Origin: Fomitopsis serialis
Taxonomy: Eukaryota; Basidiomycota; Agaricomycetes; Polyporales; Fomitopsidaceae
Reading direction: 5' to 3'
Assembly: GCF_022376445.1 (NCBI RefSeq)
Contig: NW_025954962.1
Location: 1,240,001 to 1,304,000, forward strand
Length of the DNA: 64,000 nucleotides
A program made the translations under genes and the position numbers. Positions within the stretch are counted from its first letter, which is position 1. Each line of letters begins with the position of its first letter. Below the pieces are notes generated by a model. That model was not told the DNA's origin, searched no databases, and was given only the letters and a program-made list of their open reading frames with translations. Shown in pieces: positions 34,776 to 46,094 of the stretch.

Positions 34776-35897
34776 ATGGTTTCAAAGGAGTATCAACAGC
34801 AATCCACGCAGCTGTTCAGGGGGAATGGGCCGAAGATAGAGCCAATGAGAGTCGGTAAGTGGCAGCATGGTTTTCGCGTCACTCAAGTTGACACGATCGC
34901 TTCTCGCTGTCAGTTGACGTCCCGAAAGCAGTGGAGGACGCGATCGTAGCAAACGAAGATGACCCATGGCACAGGTATAAATGCGGTTATCCTGTGGTAA
35001 GCGTACAGATCCGCTCACTCCGTTGACAGACCGGCTGATGCACAGTGTACACCATAGGACGCAGGAAAACGGACCGTCTTTCCACTGCAAATGAGGTCGG
35101 CGATCTACCTCGGGTGGCTCGACGCCATCCGCAGACGCGAGCACTGGACGATCAACAGGGGCGAGTCTATACTGGTGTAGTAAGGCCACATTCTCGCCAG
35201 CAGTGGCAAGGAAAGGCTCACCACGGGATCGTCCTCACAGCAGCGCCGCGGAGAATTCACTTTCCCCGTGGCAGCGAGCAATCAACAACGTCGCGGGGGC
35301 CATTACCAAGCGCCTTCTCGCAGTGTTCACGTACTTCAAGACTAAGGAGCAGCAGAAGGTGCGGTGGAGACAGGATCATCCGTCCGGCAAAGCTGACCAA
35401 GGCTTACGTGGTCGCAGAGGGACAAGGAAGCGCATGAAAAGGAGCAAGCCGTTGTTGCGAAACACCTAGGTGACCGAGTCGCAAACTTGATAAGCTTGGA
35501 CAACCTCGCGACGGCGGTGAAAGCACAGCGGAAAGGATACGCGTCTGCGCTCGTGAGACACCTGACGGACCTGGTGCGTCCCCCTTTACAGTCTGGTTTA
35601 CGGCACGAGTCAACTGGGCGAGATGTCTAGGCCGACAAACAGGGCCGCGGTGTATGGCTGTTCACGCACGAAAGCACTGTGGGCTTTTACGCTCGGCTCG
35701 GGTTCGAGAGGGTCAGCCACTTTGTCGTGGGGGACAACAACCCGACATGGACTGAGAAGCCTGTGGTTATGTGCATGGTTAGTAGAACACTATTCGTGCA
35801 GAACGTGCTCAAGCTGAAAGCCTCTTCACAGATGCTGAGAGAGCCAAAGACAGACTCACCACTTCTTGAGGGAGACCTCAAGGCAGAATTGTCATGA
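34776..35897 (+). CDS. GNAT acetyltransferase paralogue 3
   Basis: Third GNAT copy. Start ATG 34776 (MVSKEYQQQSTQLFRGNGPK). Next exons: VDVPKAVEDAIVANEDDPWH, then, after an intron ending CCATAG, FPLQMRSAIYLGWLDAIRRR and EHWTINRGESIL; INNVAGAITKRLLAVFTYFK; EKEQAVVAKHLGDRVANLIS; AVKAQRKGYASALVRHLTDL, where motif A reads Q-R-K-G-Y-A; ADKQGRGVWLFTHESTVGFY; ARLGFERVSHFVVGDNNPTW; ending LLEGDLKAELS at 35897. It is nearer copy 2 than copy 1 in the VWL-TH-xxTVGFY block, suggesting that 2 and 3 duplicated last (inferred). The next gene is convergent. Confidence 0.78.
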
Positions 35898-36042
35898 ATG
35901 GCCGTACTTGGGAAGCTTGTTTTATGGGGTTGTCTAGTCCCTCGTTTACACGTCACTTCATGCAGCGACTACTGATACATTCACCTTATATCTGCCTCGT
36001 AAATCATAGCGTGGAGACTCGTTACTTTCCAACCTCGCCTCC

Positions 36043-37943
36043 TCAAAGTTCGGCCAAGTCCCGCCTACTCGCGCTACCCGCCGGCACCGCCTTCCACACT
36101 TTGACCTGGTGTGTACCGATCTGGACGTCCGGTATGGATCCCGTGTACATGCCGACGCTTGCGCCCCACGCGTTCGCCTCGTCCTTCTGCCAGAGGTCGT
36201 AGATTTCGTACGTCCCCGCCTGGTAGCTCGGGCCCTGGTCGATGAACACGTCTGTGAAGTTCACGCTTGCGGTCTGCGCGTCGGGTGAGGTGTTCAGGAG
36301 CGCGATGACGAAAGTGCTGTTCGACCATCGCGATTCAGCTTACTCGTTTGGACATGAAGGACGAAGATGAGTATGGGACGGGACGGACTCACTTGTTGAC
36401 GAGACGCCGGCCAGAGCGAGAGGGTGCCGCCCGACGAGATGGGCGTGTTCCACATGCGTTCGACGGTGAGCTATTCGCGTCTTGGTTGACTGCGATGATC
36501 GCGTTGTTTGTGACGATGGAGAGCGTCTCGTTCGTCATGTTCGTCACGTCGTTACCCAAGATGAGCGGGCTTTCAGCAGTGCCCACATCGAGAAGTGTGT
36601 CACTGCGTCGATGAGCTTGTTCCGTGACGGTAGATGTGAAGGAGAATCGCACGCACCGTATTCATCGTAGGTCATCCCGCCGTTGCCTATTCGAGCATGT
36701 CCAGGTCGTTCCAGTGATTCTGGCCGCCTTCTGACTGACCGGGCGGCAAAGTCGATAATGCGTGTCATCGCACAATCTAACGGCACCGGTAAATACCGTG
36801 ACCTGAGGATGAAACAAGACACAGAGTAAAGACTCACGGAATCCGGCGAGCTTGCAGTCGATCATAGACGTGCACGGACATCGCTCATCGAAGCGGTCAT
36901 AGTTCTGCCGCATGCGTATCAGCACCCAACGTGGTTGCCGCAGCTAAAGGAAAGCAAGCAATTGTTCACATCGTATATATCGCCAGAGATACGCCAACTA
37001 TTCGCGATTGTCTGCGTGACAGCGCACAAATCAGCTACTCCGACTACTCGTCAAAGGTGCACTGGCAAGAAACGCACAAGTGCAAAGTTCCAAGGCCCGT
37101 CCTCTCCCCAATTGCACATGGAGTACAATATCGGGCGCCCAGTAGCGTTCAAGGCGTTCGACATGTTCGCGTAGCGATCATAAGAGAGCTTCGGGGTCCC
37201 TGCTTGTCCCTCGTTGTAGCAATTGTCGTATTCTGGAATATGTCAGTCCTGAAGCCAAAGCCAGAACGACCGGAGCTTACTGAGGTAATCCACACCCCAC
37301 TCAGCGTACGTCTGCGCGTCGATGGTCTCATAGCCTAGCGAGCCGAATTTGCCTCCACATGTATACCTAGGCATACGATCCACAATCAACTTCTCTAGAC
37401 ATGAAGAAGAGCTATAAGCATAATCACGCACATGCCCGCACTACTGTAAATGCCGAACTGACGACGAGATATCAAAACGGGCACAGTGGGTACCCCTTTC
37501 CAACTAATGGACACACCTTCAACCGAGGCCATGGATCTGGTCGGCAAGAGAGGCTACGCCGTTGGGGAATTTGTGGAATCTGCGACAGGTGCGCCAGTGG
37601 TTTGATTTCGCGCTGGAGCTTGCCAACCTGGTGCACACGGCATCCATGAAGCGACAACTCAGTAGTCCACAACCACTCACAATCATCCATCAAGATGTCT
37701 GCCGAAATGTCAACTACTGCTTCCAGATACAGAGCTAATCCGCTCACATTCGTAGCCATAGTTCGGCAGGCCATACGAGATGAAAGACTGGGCAGCGCTG
37801 AGGATGGTGTCCTCAGAGATGTCGCAACCAAAGTGGTTCCAGGTGTTCCAGCCCATCTGAGGGGTGAGCGCGAGACCATTGTTGTGGGCGAGTGCACCAG
37901 AGAGCTGGAGCACGAGGACTAGCAGGAGGCTAGAGATCGCCAT
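36043..37943 (-). CDS. GH27 alpha-galactosidase, secreted; frame broken in this sequence
   Basis: Secreted enzyme releasing alpha-1,6-galactose from galactomannan and raffinose-type sugars. Start 37943 with signal peptide [19 protein letters not shown], then [47 protein letters not shown], nucleophile motif YLKYDNC (split by an intron near 37235), [104 protein letters not shown] and a beta-rich end [20 protein letters not shown]. The order is that of an intact gene, but neighbouring motifs lie in different frames at about seven places (see findings). Either the consensus has indels or the copy is decaying. Faces the MYND gene. Confidence 0.85.
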
Positions 37944-38425
37944 GGCTGCTCGTTACTTTTCGCGGGCGATGGTAAGGCCATTATAAGCAATAAGGAGCGC
38001 TTCGAATTGGCATATTCCGGGGTGGGCATGGGTATGAAAAGCAATGCCGTGCGGCGGATGTTTCGAGGAGGAATGCTTGCGAGACAGGGAGGTTCACACC
38101 GCAGGCGGTCAGCTGACGACGGAAGGACACAGCTGACGGCACGGAGGTGGATGGGACATGGCTGCTGGATGGACGAGGCGGACCGCTGACCGTGTGATGA
38201 CCGCCGCGAGCTCGAGGGTCGCCGGCCGCCGCCTCACGCGCATGTCCCGACGCAGGTCACGGGCGCGACGCGTCCCGTCGCGTGACGTCACTCCCCGCCC
38301 AGCGCTGCTGGCAGTGACCGCGACGTTGAGTACGTACTCACTGTCATGCGCCCGCTTCTGACACGTAATGGGCCGTCCGCGACAATAGACCTCCCCTCCC
38401 CTTTTACTCCTTAACTCCAGCAGCG
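37944..38425. promoter_or_regulatory. Divergent promoter: alpha-galactosidase / MYND gene
   Basis: 482 bp, GC-rich toward the MYND gene, with a perfect CRE palindrome TGACGTCA at 38283-38290, about 136 bp before ATG 38426. No CreA-type cluster was noted. Confidence 0.4.
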
Positions 38426-39456
38426 ATGTCCTCACTCGATTTTCCCGCAGACTTTGTGCTCGATCTGCACGACCTAGCGGCCATCATACTCGACTGCCAC
38501 GCTCGCATCGAGGAAAGATTTGCCGACGCTCAGCTGGTCGAAACACTCGCCGATTCTAACAATCTGCAAACGTTCGATCCGCGCACCCTTCCGCCCGAAT
38601 GGAGCGCGGCGACCGAGCAGTCGCAGAAGAGGCTTGCCTACATTCTCCGACGAGAGGACTCAAAGTCCGGGCGCGTCACCCTCGATAACCTCGCTCATCC
38701 CGACGGTGTAAAACTCCAACCAGGAGTTGAGCTCACCCGACGCGCGTTGGAGAACGCGTTCTGGCGTTGCAAGACATTCGACAGCGGGTACGTTCTCGCG
38801 TACGCCGCGCAATCCGTCTTCGAGAGCCTCCCGCCCACCGCGCGACTCCGTGCACGCACATCGTCCGGGTACGAGCTAATGTGCTCACCAACCGATTTTT
38901 CCGTCATGGAGGCGCAAGTCCTCCCGCACCAAGCATGCTACATGGTCGTCTACAAGCAGCTTCCCAGCCGCGGTGCTTCCCTCGTCGAATGGGGGCGACA
39001 CCTGTCGGGCTTCCTGAAGCCGATGCCCTGGATCTACCTTTTCGTAGGCGAACCCGTCTCCACAGATCCAGAGCACGACACCCGCGTCGCCCTCGATCTC
39101 GCACTCATGCAGCTAGGCGGACGCGGCGGCGCGAACGAGCATTTCGCGCTCGAGCGAGGCATCGACTATCATGAAAAAGTCCTGCCGCGCTTCGCGCAGG
39201 AGGCAGGAGACTGGGTTGCGTCGGGCAACATAGCCTTGTCACAGTCGAACATCCGAAAGCAGGGTGATGACCTCGCACAGATGGTCATTGCCGTCTGAAG
39301 AACATCGCGGGCGGCGACGATCACTTTTGTAGGTGTTGCGGTAAGAGCGGGGTTGATACGCGCTGCTCGAAGTGCAAGCAAGAGAGGTTTTGCAAGGAGT
39401 GTCATGTATCGGGCTGGAAGTACCACAAAGTTTGGTGCAAGCCAACAGGAGCTTAG
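38426..39456 (+). CDS. MYND-type zinc-finger protein
   Basis: Start ATG 38426 (MSSLDFPADFVLDLHDLAAI). The first 290 residues are not recognised: helical, with LAAIILDCHARIEERFADAQ and YMVVYKQLPSRGASLVEWGR. The frame stops at 39296-39298 (after MVIAV), but one base over it continues as LKNIAGGDDHF and then a MYND finger: C-x2-C-x7-C-x2-C-x4-C-x3-C-x7-H-x3-C (FCRCCGKSGVDTRCSKCKQE, RFCKECHVSGWKYHKVWCK), ending at TAG 39454-39456. A missing base near 39295 would join the two; a genuine early stop is the alternative. MYND fingers bind proline-rich partners; the role here is unknown. Confidence 0.7.
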
Positions 39457-39777
39457 GATGTGCATGTCCTTGATATGTCCACATGAATGTCGCAACAAAT
39501 CTGTCCGGTATTGCTGATCTTCGTTTTCTTAGACTTTAGATACTTCGGCGAGTACTCAGTAGTATTGCCTTGTGTTGTACGCTTATAAGATCTTTAAGAA
39601 TTTCTCCGAGGCTCTCACGGCGCGCAAGCCTCTGAAAGCCTCGAGTAGCCTGAGCACGAGAACTTCACATTGTCCGATGGGCGCGAGTAGTAATATATGT
39701 ATAGCACAGCACACAAGAGCGAGGAGCCACTTCTAAAGGGGTATAATGACTATAGACTTGCTGTCCAGAGCAGACCC
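39457..39777. other. Convergent gap
   Basis: 321 bp between two convergent stops; AT-rich, probably 3' UTRs; nothing else seen. Confidence 0.4.
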
Positions 39778-41149
39778 TTACGTGCGGTTCTTGAGCTTCA
39801 GGCCCGGCAGGCTGAACATCTATATCGGTTGGATGTCAAGACCAATATCAGACAGACGTACGGCGGTACATACCTCGAAGATGAGTTCGGACGGTGCTCC
39901 CCAGCCTGACACACCCTCTATCCTGTTCCGCATCTGTGTCCCCAACATTGTCCCGATACAGCGCCGCTCTCCTCGTCCACAATCGGCCACCGCTGGACCC
40001 CGGTGTGGGTGGCGGGTCAAAGAGCATGTGTGACAAGCATCATACGTGCCAGGCTACAACCTCACATGAGAAAGGTCTGATATCGATACTGCCGTGGTAC
40101 ACACCTTGGCCTCTCTGCCTGCCAAGTCCCGATAGCCTACAATCGTCCCTCTTACCCACTTGCTCCACGTCCCTCCAACCCATGGTCGCCAGCCATCCGC
40201 ATCGGGCCCCGACGTTGGCGGCTTGTTCGTCACAAAATGCGCACGTATCCGCGTGCCAGGTTGGGCAGGATATGGCGAAACAGGAGGGTGCGCACGGGTG
40301 GGCGGGCAGACGATGCAGCGGAGAGTAGGAGCAGGTCTGAGCGGTGCAAAGAGGAGAGAATAGAAGAGACGGGGCTGAACGTCGGGTGAGACGTCGTCCC
40401 TGTAATCACGAACGAGCCTGAGGGACCTGGAAGGGATGCACCCCGCTGTGCTGACAGCAGTGGACGCACAACGGGGTTAAACCGGATCTACAAGCAGTGT
40501 TAGACCACCAGTCAAAGCCGACCAACAACGCACTCACCTCCTCCAGCGTATGCGCACACGTAACATATAGGGCCTGGCCCTCCGCGAGCTTGGGCGCGCT
40601 GAGCGCAAATCCCGAGCAATACGTGATCTTGTGCTCCGCGCCGTTCTCCGCGACGTGCACGATCATCGCCACTGACGCCTCCGCATCCTCCTCCGCGTCG
40701 AACACGATGCGCCGCGCCTGTGTGGGCCGGGACTCGTATGGCAGCGATGCGTCGAGCACGAGCCCGCCGCGGTCGACGTACTGCTCGATCAGCTCTGGGA
40801 GCTGTGCCTGCCGCGCGGTGGGCCCGGGATTGCTACCAGTCGTGCTGGCTGGCCCGAAGGCGTGCCGGTCGTGGTCTTGGGCATTGCGCCGTAGCTCGGC
40901 GAGGATGTGTGCGTCGAAGCTGGAGGGGAGGGAGGGCGAGGCCTTCGAGCTCGGCCCTGGGCCTGGCAAGGTGGGAGGGTCCGGAGGCGCGGGCGGCTTC
41001 CCCACGAAAGTCGTGGGGCCAACTTGTGCGTAGTGCCTGGTTCGAACGGTGCACGATTGGAGAATGGGGCGGGTGGTGAGTAGAGGGCGAGGGCAGCGAA
41101 CAGTCTGCTGCAGTGCCATGGAGGAGCCGTGCTGTAGCGAGACTTGCAT
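39778..41149 (-). CDS. Trypsin-like serine protease, frame broken in this sequence
   Basis: Chymotrypsin-fold serine protease (trypsin-2-like). Start 41149 (MQVSLQHGSSMALQQ); the N-terminus is Arg-rich and could be a mitochondrial presequence. Exon 1 holds KITYCSGFALSAPKLAEGQA and the catalytic His block LYVTCAHTLEE. After an intron: IRFNPVVRPLLSAQRG, VSSILSSLHRSDLLLLSAAS (probable catalytic Asp region), FVTNKPPTSGPDADGWRPWV, WVRGTIVGYRDLAGREA, then SHMLFDPPPTPGSSGG with the catalytic Ser in GSSGG, PIVDEESGAV, GTMLGTQMRNRIEGVSGWGA, SELIFE and MFSLPGLKLKNRT with TAA at 39778-39780. Four motif junctions are one base out of frame (about 40283, 40034, 39985, 39958). Substrate unknown. Confidence 0.72.
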
Positions 41150-41401
41150 GTGGAAAATCGAGTACTGGCAGTCGGTTCTCGGGTTGGCGGCTTGGGGCCG
41201 TGCCGTGTGATGTCATGCCAGCCTGTGTCTCACTCCAATGGTCCGACACGCAATCCTCAGCACTTCCTGTCAATGTCCTCGAGCGGACCAGACGACTCAT
41301 TCGATCCCGGGATATATCAGCAGTACTAAATAGTATGTGGCTAGACAATCTGTATGATACTTTCGCATTACGTTTGAGCCTCTGGCACTGTGTGCGGTCG
41401 T

Positions 41402-43034
41402 CTATTCCATGACCACAACACTCCAAGGGTGCTGGATGGTGCCCGTCTGGATGCCGACCAGCTGCTGCCAAATGGGACGAGAGATAGGCCCCATGCCGTC
41501 AGGCCCAGTTGGGATGTGGATGTCCTCGCCGAGGTAGCCTATCCTATCTACGGGGCTAATGACAGCCGCAGTGCCTATGGGAGCGTGAGTTTCAGTCGTG
41601 TTGCTAGAAACGCAGAAGGCTTCAAAGTGGTACTGACCTGTTCCAAAGAACTCGACCAGGTTGCCGGCTTGAGCAGCCTCCTTGACCTCGCGCATCGTCA
41701 TCTGGCGTTCCGAGACGGCAAGCTTGTCGGGGAGGTCTGCGATCTTGTATTTCCCAGCTATGTGGTCCCGCGCTATGTTAAGCACAGAGTCGCGGGTCAC
41801 GCCGGGCAGGATCATTCCATCCAACGGAGGCGTGGCAATTTCGATCGCTACGAACGCGTTCAGGTGAGAATGAGAACACCAATCCGCAGGATGACACTTA
41901 CTGCCATCGGGACGCTTGAACACTGCGAAGGCATTCATGGTACCGACCTCAGTAACCTGGTGCTCGGGGCCGTACAGCCACAGGTTCTGGACGTAGCCCT
42001 TCTTGGCAGCCTCTTTCTGGGCCACCAACCCGGGAGCATAGTTTGCACCAAGCTTGTAAGCACCGACACCTGCGACATGTGAGCACATACTATCGTGGTA
42101 ATTCAGCATGTCTTACCCCCTGGTGCAGCCCGGCTATACTCGGTGGTTCCGTACAGAGCTACCGGTTGAAGCCTTCGGGGTAGTACGGCCCGACAGGGCT
42201 GCAGATTACGAACAGAAGTGCTTCACTCGGCGGAGAGATACCAATGGCGGGCTGGCACCCAACTGATAATACTTGTGAGAATCTGGTTGTGTAAACCTGG
42301 ATCAAAGGATACACACTCATAGTGGGTCGAATGTACAGGCTGTACCCCGGAACATTTGGTATCCAGTCCTTGTCTAACCGAATAAGCTGCTTCAGGAGTT
42401 CGGTCACTTCGTCTCCGTTGAAGGCCTGCCGGTAACATAAGCGTGAGCCAATGCTCCCCAGGGTGTCGACAGCAAGCAGAGAGCACGACTCACCGGTAAT
42501 GCAATGCGTTGAGCACTTATGTTCATCCGCTTCATGTTCATGTCAGGTCGGAAGAGTGTAACCTTTCCTGTCTCATCCCGGTAGGCCTTAAGACCCTCGA
42601 AGAGACACTGAGCATAGTGAAACACGCCAACACTAGGGTCGAGCGTAAACGGACGATCTGTATATGAACAGATTAAAAGGGGGCGTGATACGACCGACTT
42701 AACATAGCAGTACTTACACGGATGAATCTGCGGAGCACCCCAGCCTGACGAGGCCTTCCATGGAATTGTCAACATGTGATCCGTCTGTTTTAAGATGGTC
42801 AAGGACATGTATCAGTGCTTCTTTTCGGCTGATATATGTGAACCAGGATTCCTCACGAAGACCTTCCCAAACGATAGGGTTGCCGGATCCGGCCGTGGTT
42901 TACGATTTTGGGTCACCTCCACCTGTACTCGTGAGGCCTGTTGAAGCGGTGACAGAGAAGTCAATGAGCATGAGCAGCAATGTCGAGAATAGAACCCACC
43001 TGGATGTCCGCTTGCGTAGAACCAAACCGTACAT
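41402..43034 (-). CDS. BAT1: Branched-chain amino acid aminotransferase (class IV PLP)
   Basis: Reversible transamination of Leu, Ile and Val with 2-oxoglutarate. N-terminal exons include VQVEVTQNRKPRPDPATLSF and DHMLTIPWKASSGWGAPQIH, then VFHYAQCLFEGLKAYRDETG, FRPDMNMKRMNISAQRIALP, DWIPNVPGYSLYIRPTM and EALLFVICSPVGPYYPEGF. The PLP-lysine block GAYKLGANYAPGLVAQKEAA follows, then HQVTEVGTMNAFAVFK, PPLDGMILPGVTRDSVLNIA, VISPVDRIGYLGEDIHIP and WQQLVGIQTGTIQHPWSVVV. The start is uncertain: an Arg-rich leader near 43034-43103 would suit mitochondrial import. Between PEGF and PVALYGTTEYSRAAPGG one base is missing near 42163, the only break seen. Divergent from the 6PGD gene. Confidence 0.9.
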
Positions 43035-43863
43035 GGTGTGTTGTGTAGCGCGAGCTGCCGAACACGGGAGACGATGTAGAGGACTTGCAGACCCGTAAAG
43101 CACTTCCGTTGGGAAGCGAAGGTAACCTTGTTCGGATCATCGTTAAAACTTGGGACGCGCAGAGGCTAGTGGACCGCTATGTACCCAGCAGTACGAGTCT
43201 TCGAGTCACTGCAGAGTCAGATGTCCGGCTGATCAGTGTGGCTGGTTGCAGAATCCGAATGGAAATTGAAGTAACTCGAGTCCGTATTGGGTAATGACCG
43301 ACGTATCGCCGAAACTCGCTGTCCTCTCGCCTGCAGCGACGATATATGAACGGCCACAGCTCAGATAGTGCAGATCGTGTTCCAGACAGTGTCCGGGTGG
43401 CTCATCGGAGATGGATTTGGCAAATTACAGTAAGGACACAAGACGACGTCTCAGGAAGCTTGAAGAGGTGGTGTCACGTGCTCGTCGGCGCGTCGGGTCA
43501 CGGGCGTCACGAATGTCACGGACGCGCCAGTGATCGGAACGCGACGGGGATTGGTCCGGTGCGAAGAGAAAGCACGAGGCCCTGTATCGCGCAGGTCCGC
43601 AGGAGTCAGTCACACAGCGCGCTCTGTCAGTCTCCGTAAGAGTCCGTACAGGTCCGAACGCGTGTGAGGCGACAAGACGGACTGCGGGGTGGTGAGTTTT
43701 GCCGTCTGCAGCCCTCGTTATGGGAGATCGTCCCACGATGGCCCGTCGGACCGGCGTGACAAAGACGTCAGGCTCTATATCTCATCGACATCGCCCCAAC
43801 CATCCTCCATCTTCGCTCCCTACCACAACCATCTCCTCCAGACTTTCCTCAATTCTGTCCGCA
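43035..43863. promoter_or_regulatory. Divergent promoter region: aminotransferase / 6PGD
   Basis: About 830 bp without a supported gene. ACGACGTC at 43443-43450 and GTCACGTG at 43473-43480 lie about 385-420 bp before the 6PGD ATG. A pyrimidine-rich stretch (about 43795-43860) leads into the start, as in many fungal promoters. Confidence 0.45.
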
Positions 43864-45779
43864 ATGTCTGCGCCTGTGTACGTGAAGGGTCTACAGCAGC
43901 ACGTCCATGCGCTCTACTAACAGTTTGGCACAGCGGTGACATCGGCCTCATTGGCTTGGCCGTCATGGTACGCGTCCCAAATCGCCCGGTCACCCTGTAT
44001 TTGCCTAACGACGACCCATCCTAGGGTCAAAACTTGATCCTTAACATGAACGACAAGGGCTTCACGGTCGTTGCCTACAACCGGACGACCAGCAAAGTCG
44101 ACAGCTTCCTTGCGAACGAGGCCAAGGGTGGGTAATGCTCTCCGAATAAGCGTCATGCAGTCTGACCAATGAGGCGCTCGGCGATTAGGCACGAAAGTCC
44201 AGGGCGCGCACTCGATTCAAGAGCTCTGCGCTAAGCTGAAGACCCCCCGCAAGATCGTCCTCCTCGTGAAGGCTGGTCCGGCTGTCGATTCATTCATCGA
44301 CCAGCTGATTCCTTACCTCGAAGCGGGTGATATCATCATTGACGGTGGTAACTCTCATTACCCTGATTCCATCCGCCGCACGGCGGAGCTCGAGTCGAAG
44401 GGCTTCTTGTTCGTCGGCTCGGGTGTCTCGGGTGGTGAGGAGGGTGCCCGCTATGGTCCCTCGCTCATGCCTGGTGGCTCGCCCGCTGCATGGCCGCATA
44501 TCAAGCCCATCTTCCAGGCTGCCGCTGCTCAGGTCGAGGGCGAGCCGTGCTGCGACTGGGTCGGTGAGACCGGCGCAGGTCACTACGTGAAGATGGTCCA
44601 CAACGGTGAGACTGCTTCTCACGGTGATATATAATACGCTGACATTGGTCAAGGTATCGAGTACGGTGACATGCAGCTTATCGCCGAGGCGTACGACATT
44701 CTCAAGCGTGGTCTTGGTCTCCCTGAGAGTGAGATCGCGGATATCTTCCTCACGTGGAACAAGGGTGTCCTCGACTCCTTCCTCATTGATATCACTGCCA
44801 ACATCCTCAAGTTCAATGATGACGATGGCCAGCCCATGGTCACCAAGATCCTTGACGCTGCAGGTCAGAAGGGTACCGGAAAGTGGACAGCTATCGCTGC
44901 GCTCGATGCCGGCATGCCTGGTAAGTAAGAGTATGTCATATCGAGCGGACGCCTTCCTGATTCCGAGTTCAGTGACGCTCATCGGTGAGGCCGTATTCGC
45001 GCGTTGCTTGTCCTCCATCAAGGCAGAGCGTGTCCGCGCAAGCAAGGTCATCAGCGGCCCACAGAAGGAGGAGTTCAAGGGCGACAAGAAGCAGTTCATC
45101 GACGACCTTGAGCAGGCCTTGTATGCGTCCAAGATCATCTCGTACGCTCAGGGCTTCATGCTCATGCGCGAGACTGCCAAGGAGGTAGGCTATCACACTC
45201 CCTGCGATGAGACTCCCTGACTCATCTGCCCCGAAGCAAAAATGGAACCTCAACTACGCTGGCATTGCGCGCATGTGGCGTGGTGGCTGTATCATCAAGT
45301 CCGTCTTCCTTGGTGACATCACGTCTGCATACACGAAGACCTCCGATCTCGAGTCGCTACTCTTCGATGACTTCTTCAACAAGGCCGTCCACAAGGCGCA
45401 GCCCGGCTGGCGGCGCATCATCGCTCAGGCCGTCCTCTGGGGTATCCCTACGCCTGCATTCAGCACGGCGTTGGCGTTCTTCGACGGCTACAGGAGCGAG
45501 GTCGTCCCTGCGAACATCCTCCAGGCACAGGTATGACTGTCGGCAAGTGAAATATGTCGTACCCATACTCACGAAATCTATACTAGCGTGACTACTTCGG
45601 TGCGCACACCTTCCGCGTTGTGCCCGGCAAGGAGAACGCGAAGCTCAAGGCCGGCGAGGACATCCGTAAGTTATCTGTGGACGTGGTGATAACGTACCGA
45701 TTTGTACTCACACCATCTGTCCAGACATCAACTGGACCGGTCGTGGAGGCAACGTCTCTGCGAGCACGTACAGCGCCTA
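43864..45779 (+). CDS. GND1: 6-phosphogluconate dehydrogenase, decarboxylating
   Basis: Third step of the oxidative pentose phosphate pathway: oxidises 6-phosphogluconate to ribulose 5-phosphate with NADPH production. Start ATG 43864 (MSAPV), an intron ending TTTGGCACAG, then the NADP-binding block [20 protein letters not shown]. Later blocks: [73 protein letters not shown] (catalytic Lys of [11 protein letters not shown]); [89 protein letters not shown]; ending [16 protein letters not shown] with TAA at 45777-45779. Several short introns; no frameshift seen in this gene, unlike its neighbours. Confidence 0.96.
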
Positions 45780-46094
45780 AGCGTTGTCTGCTTCCTTGTG
45801 CACATCCTGAGGGGGCGACGTATAGAAGAAATGATAGCAGTTGTAGACTCATGTGTACTTTTCTCGGGCAGTGGATGCGTGACATGTCCAATCGAGTCGA
45901 CATCGTGGAAGGAGTACGATACGTGTTGTATCGCTAGAACGCAATAGTAAATGAAGGCATCTCATTCGCATTCGTATGTTCGCATAGCTGTCAGTGTAAG
46001 CGTGAACATCGGTGGGCCTGTATGCGCCAGTGTATGCCGTGCGGTTGGATGTTAGGAAGTCTCGATTAGGCAAGCCAGTCTGTAAGGAACGTTC
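45780..46094. other. Intergenic gap
   Basis: 315 bp between tandem genes; 3' UTR and promoter space with no recognised motif. Confidence 0.4.

Noticed and set aside
34400..34777. 125-residue minus-strand frame between GNAT copies
   Set aside because: No recognisable motif, overlaps the start of GNAT copy 3, and composition does not look coding.
44290..45138. 282-residue minus-strand frame opposite 6PGD
   Set aside because: Antisense shadow of a strongly codon-biased gene; the plus strand encodes unmistakable 6PGD motifs.
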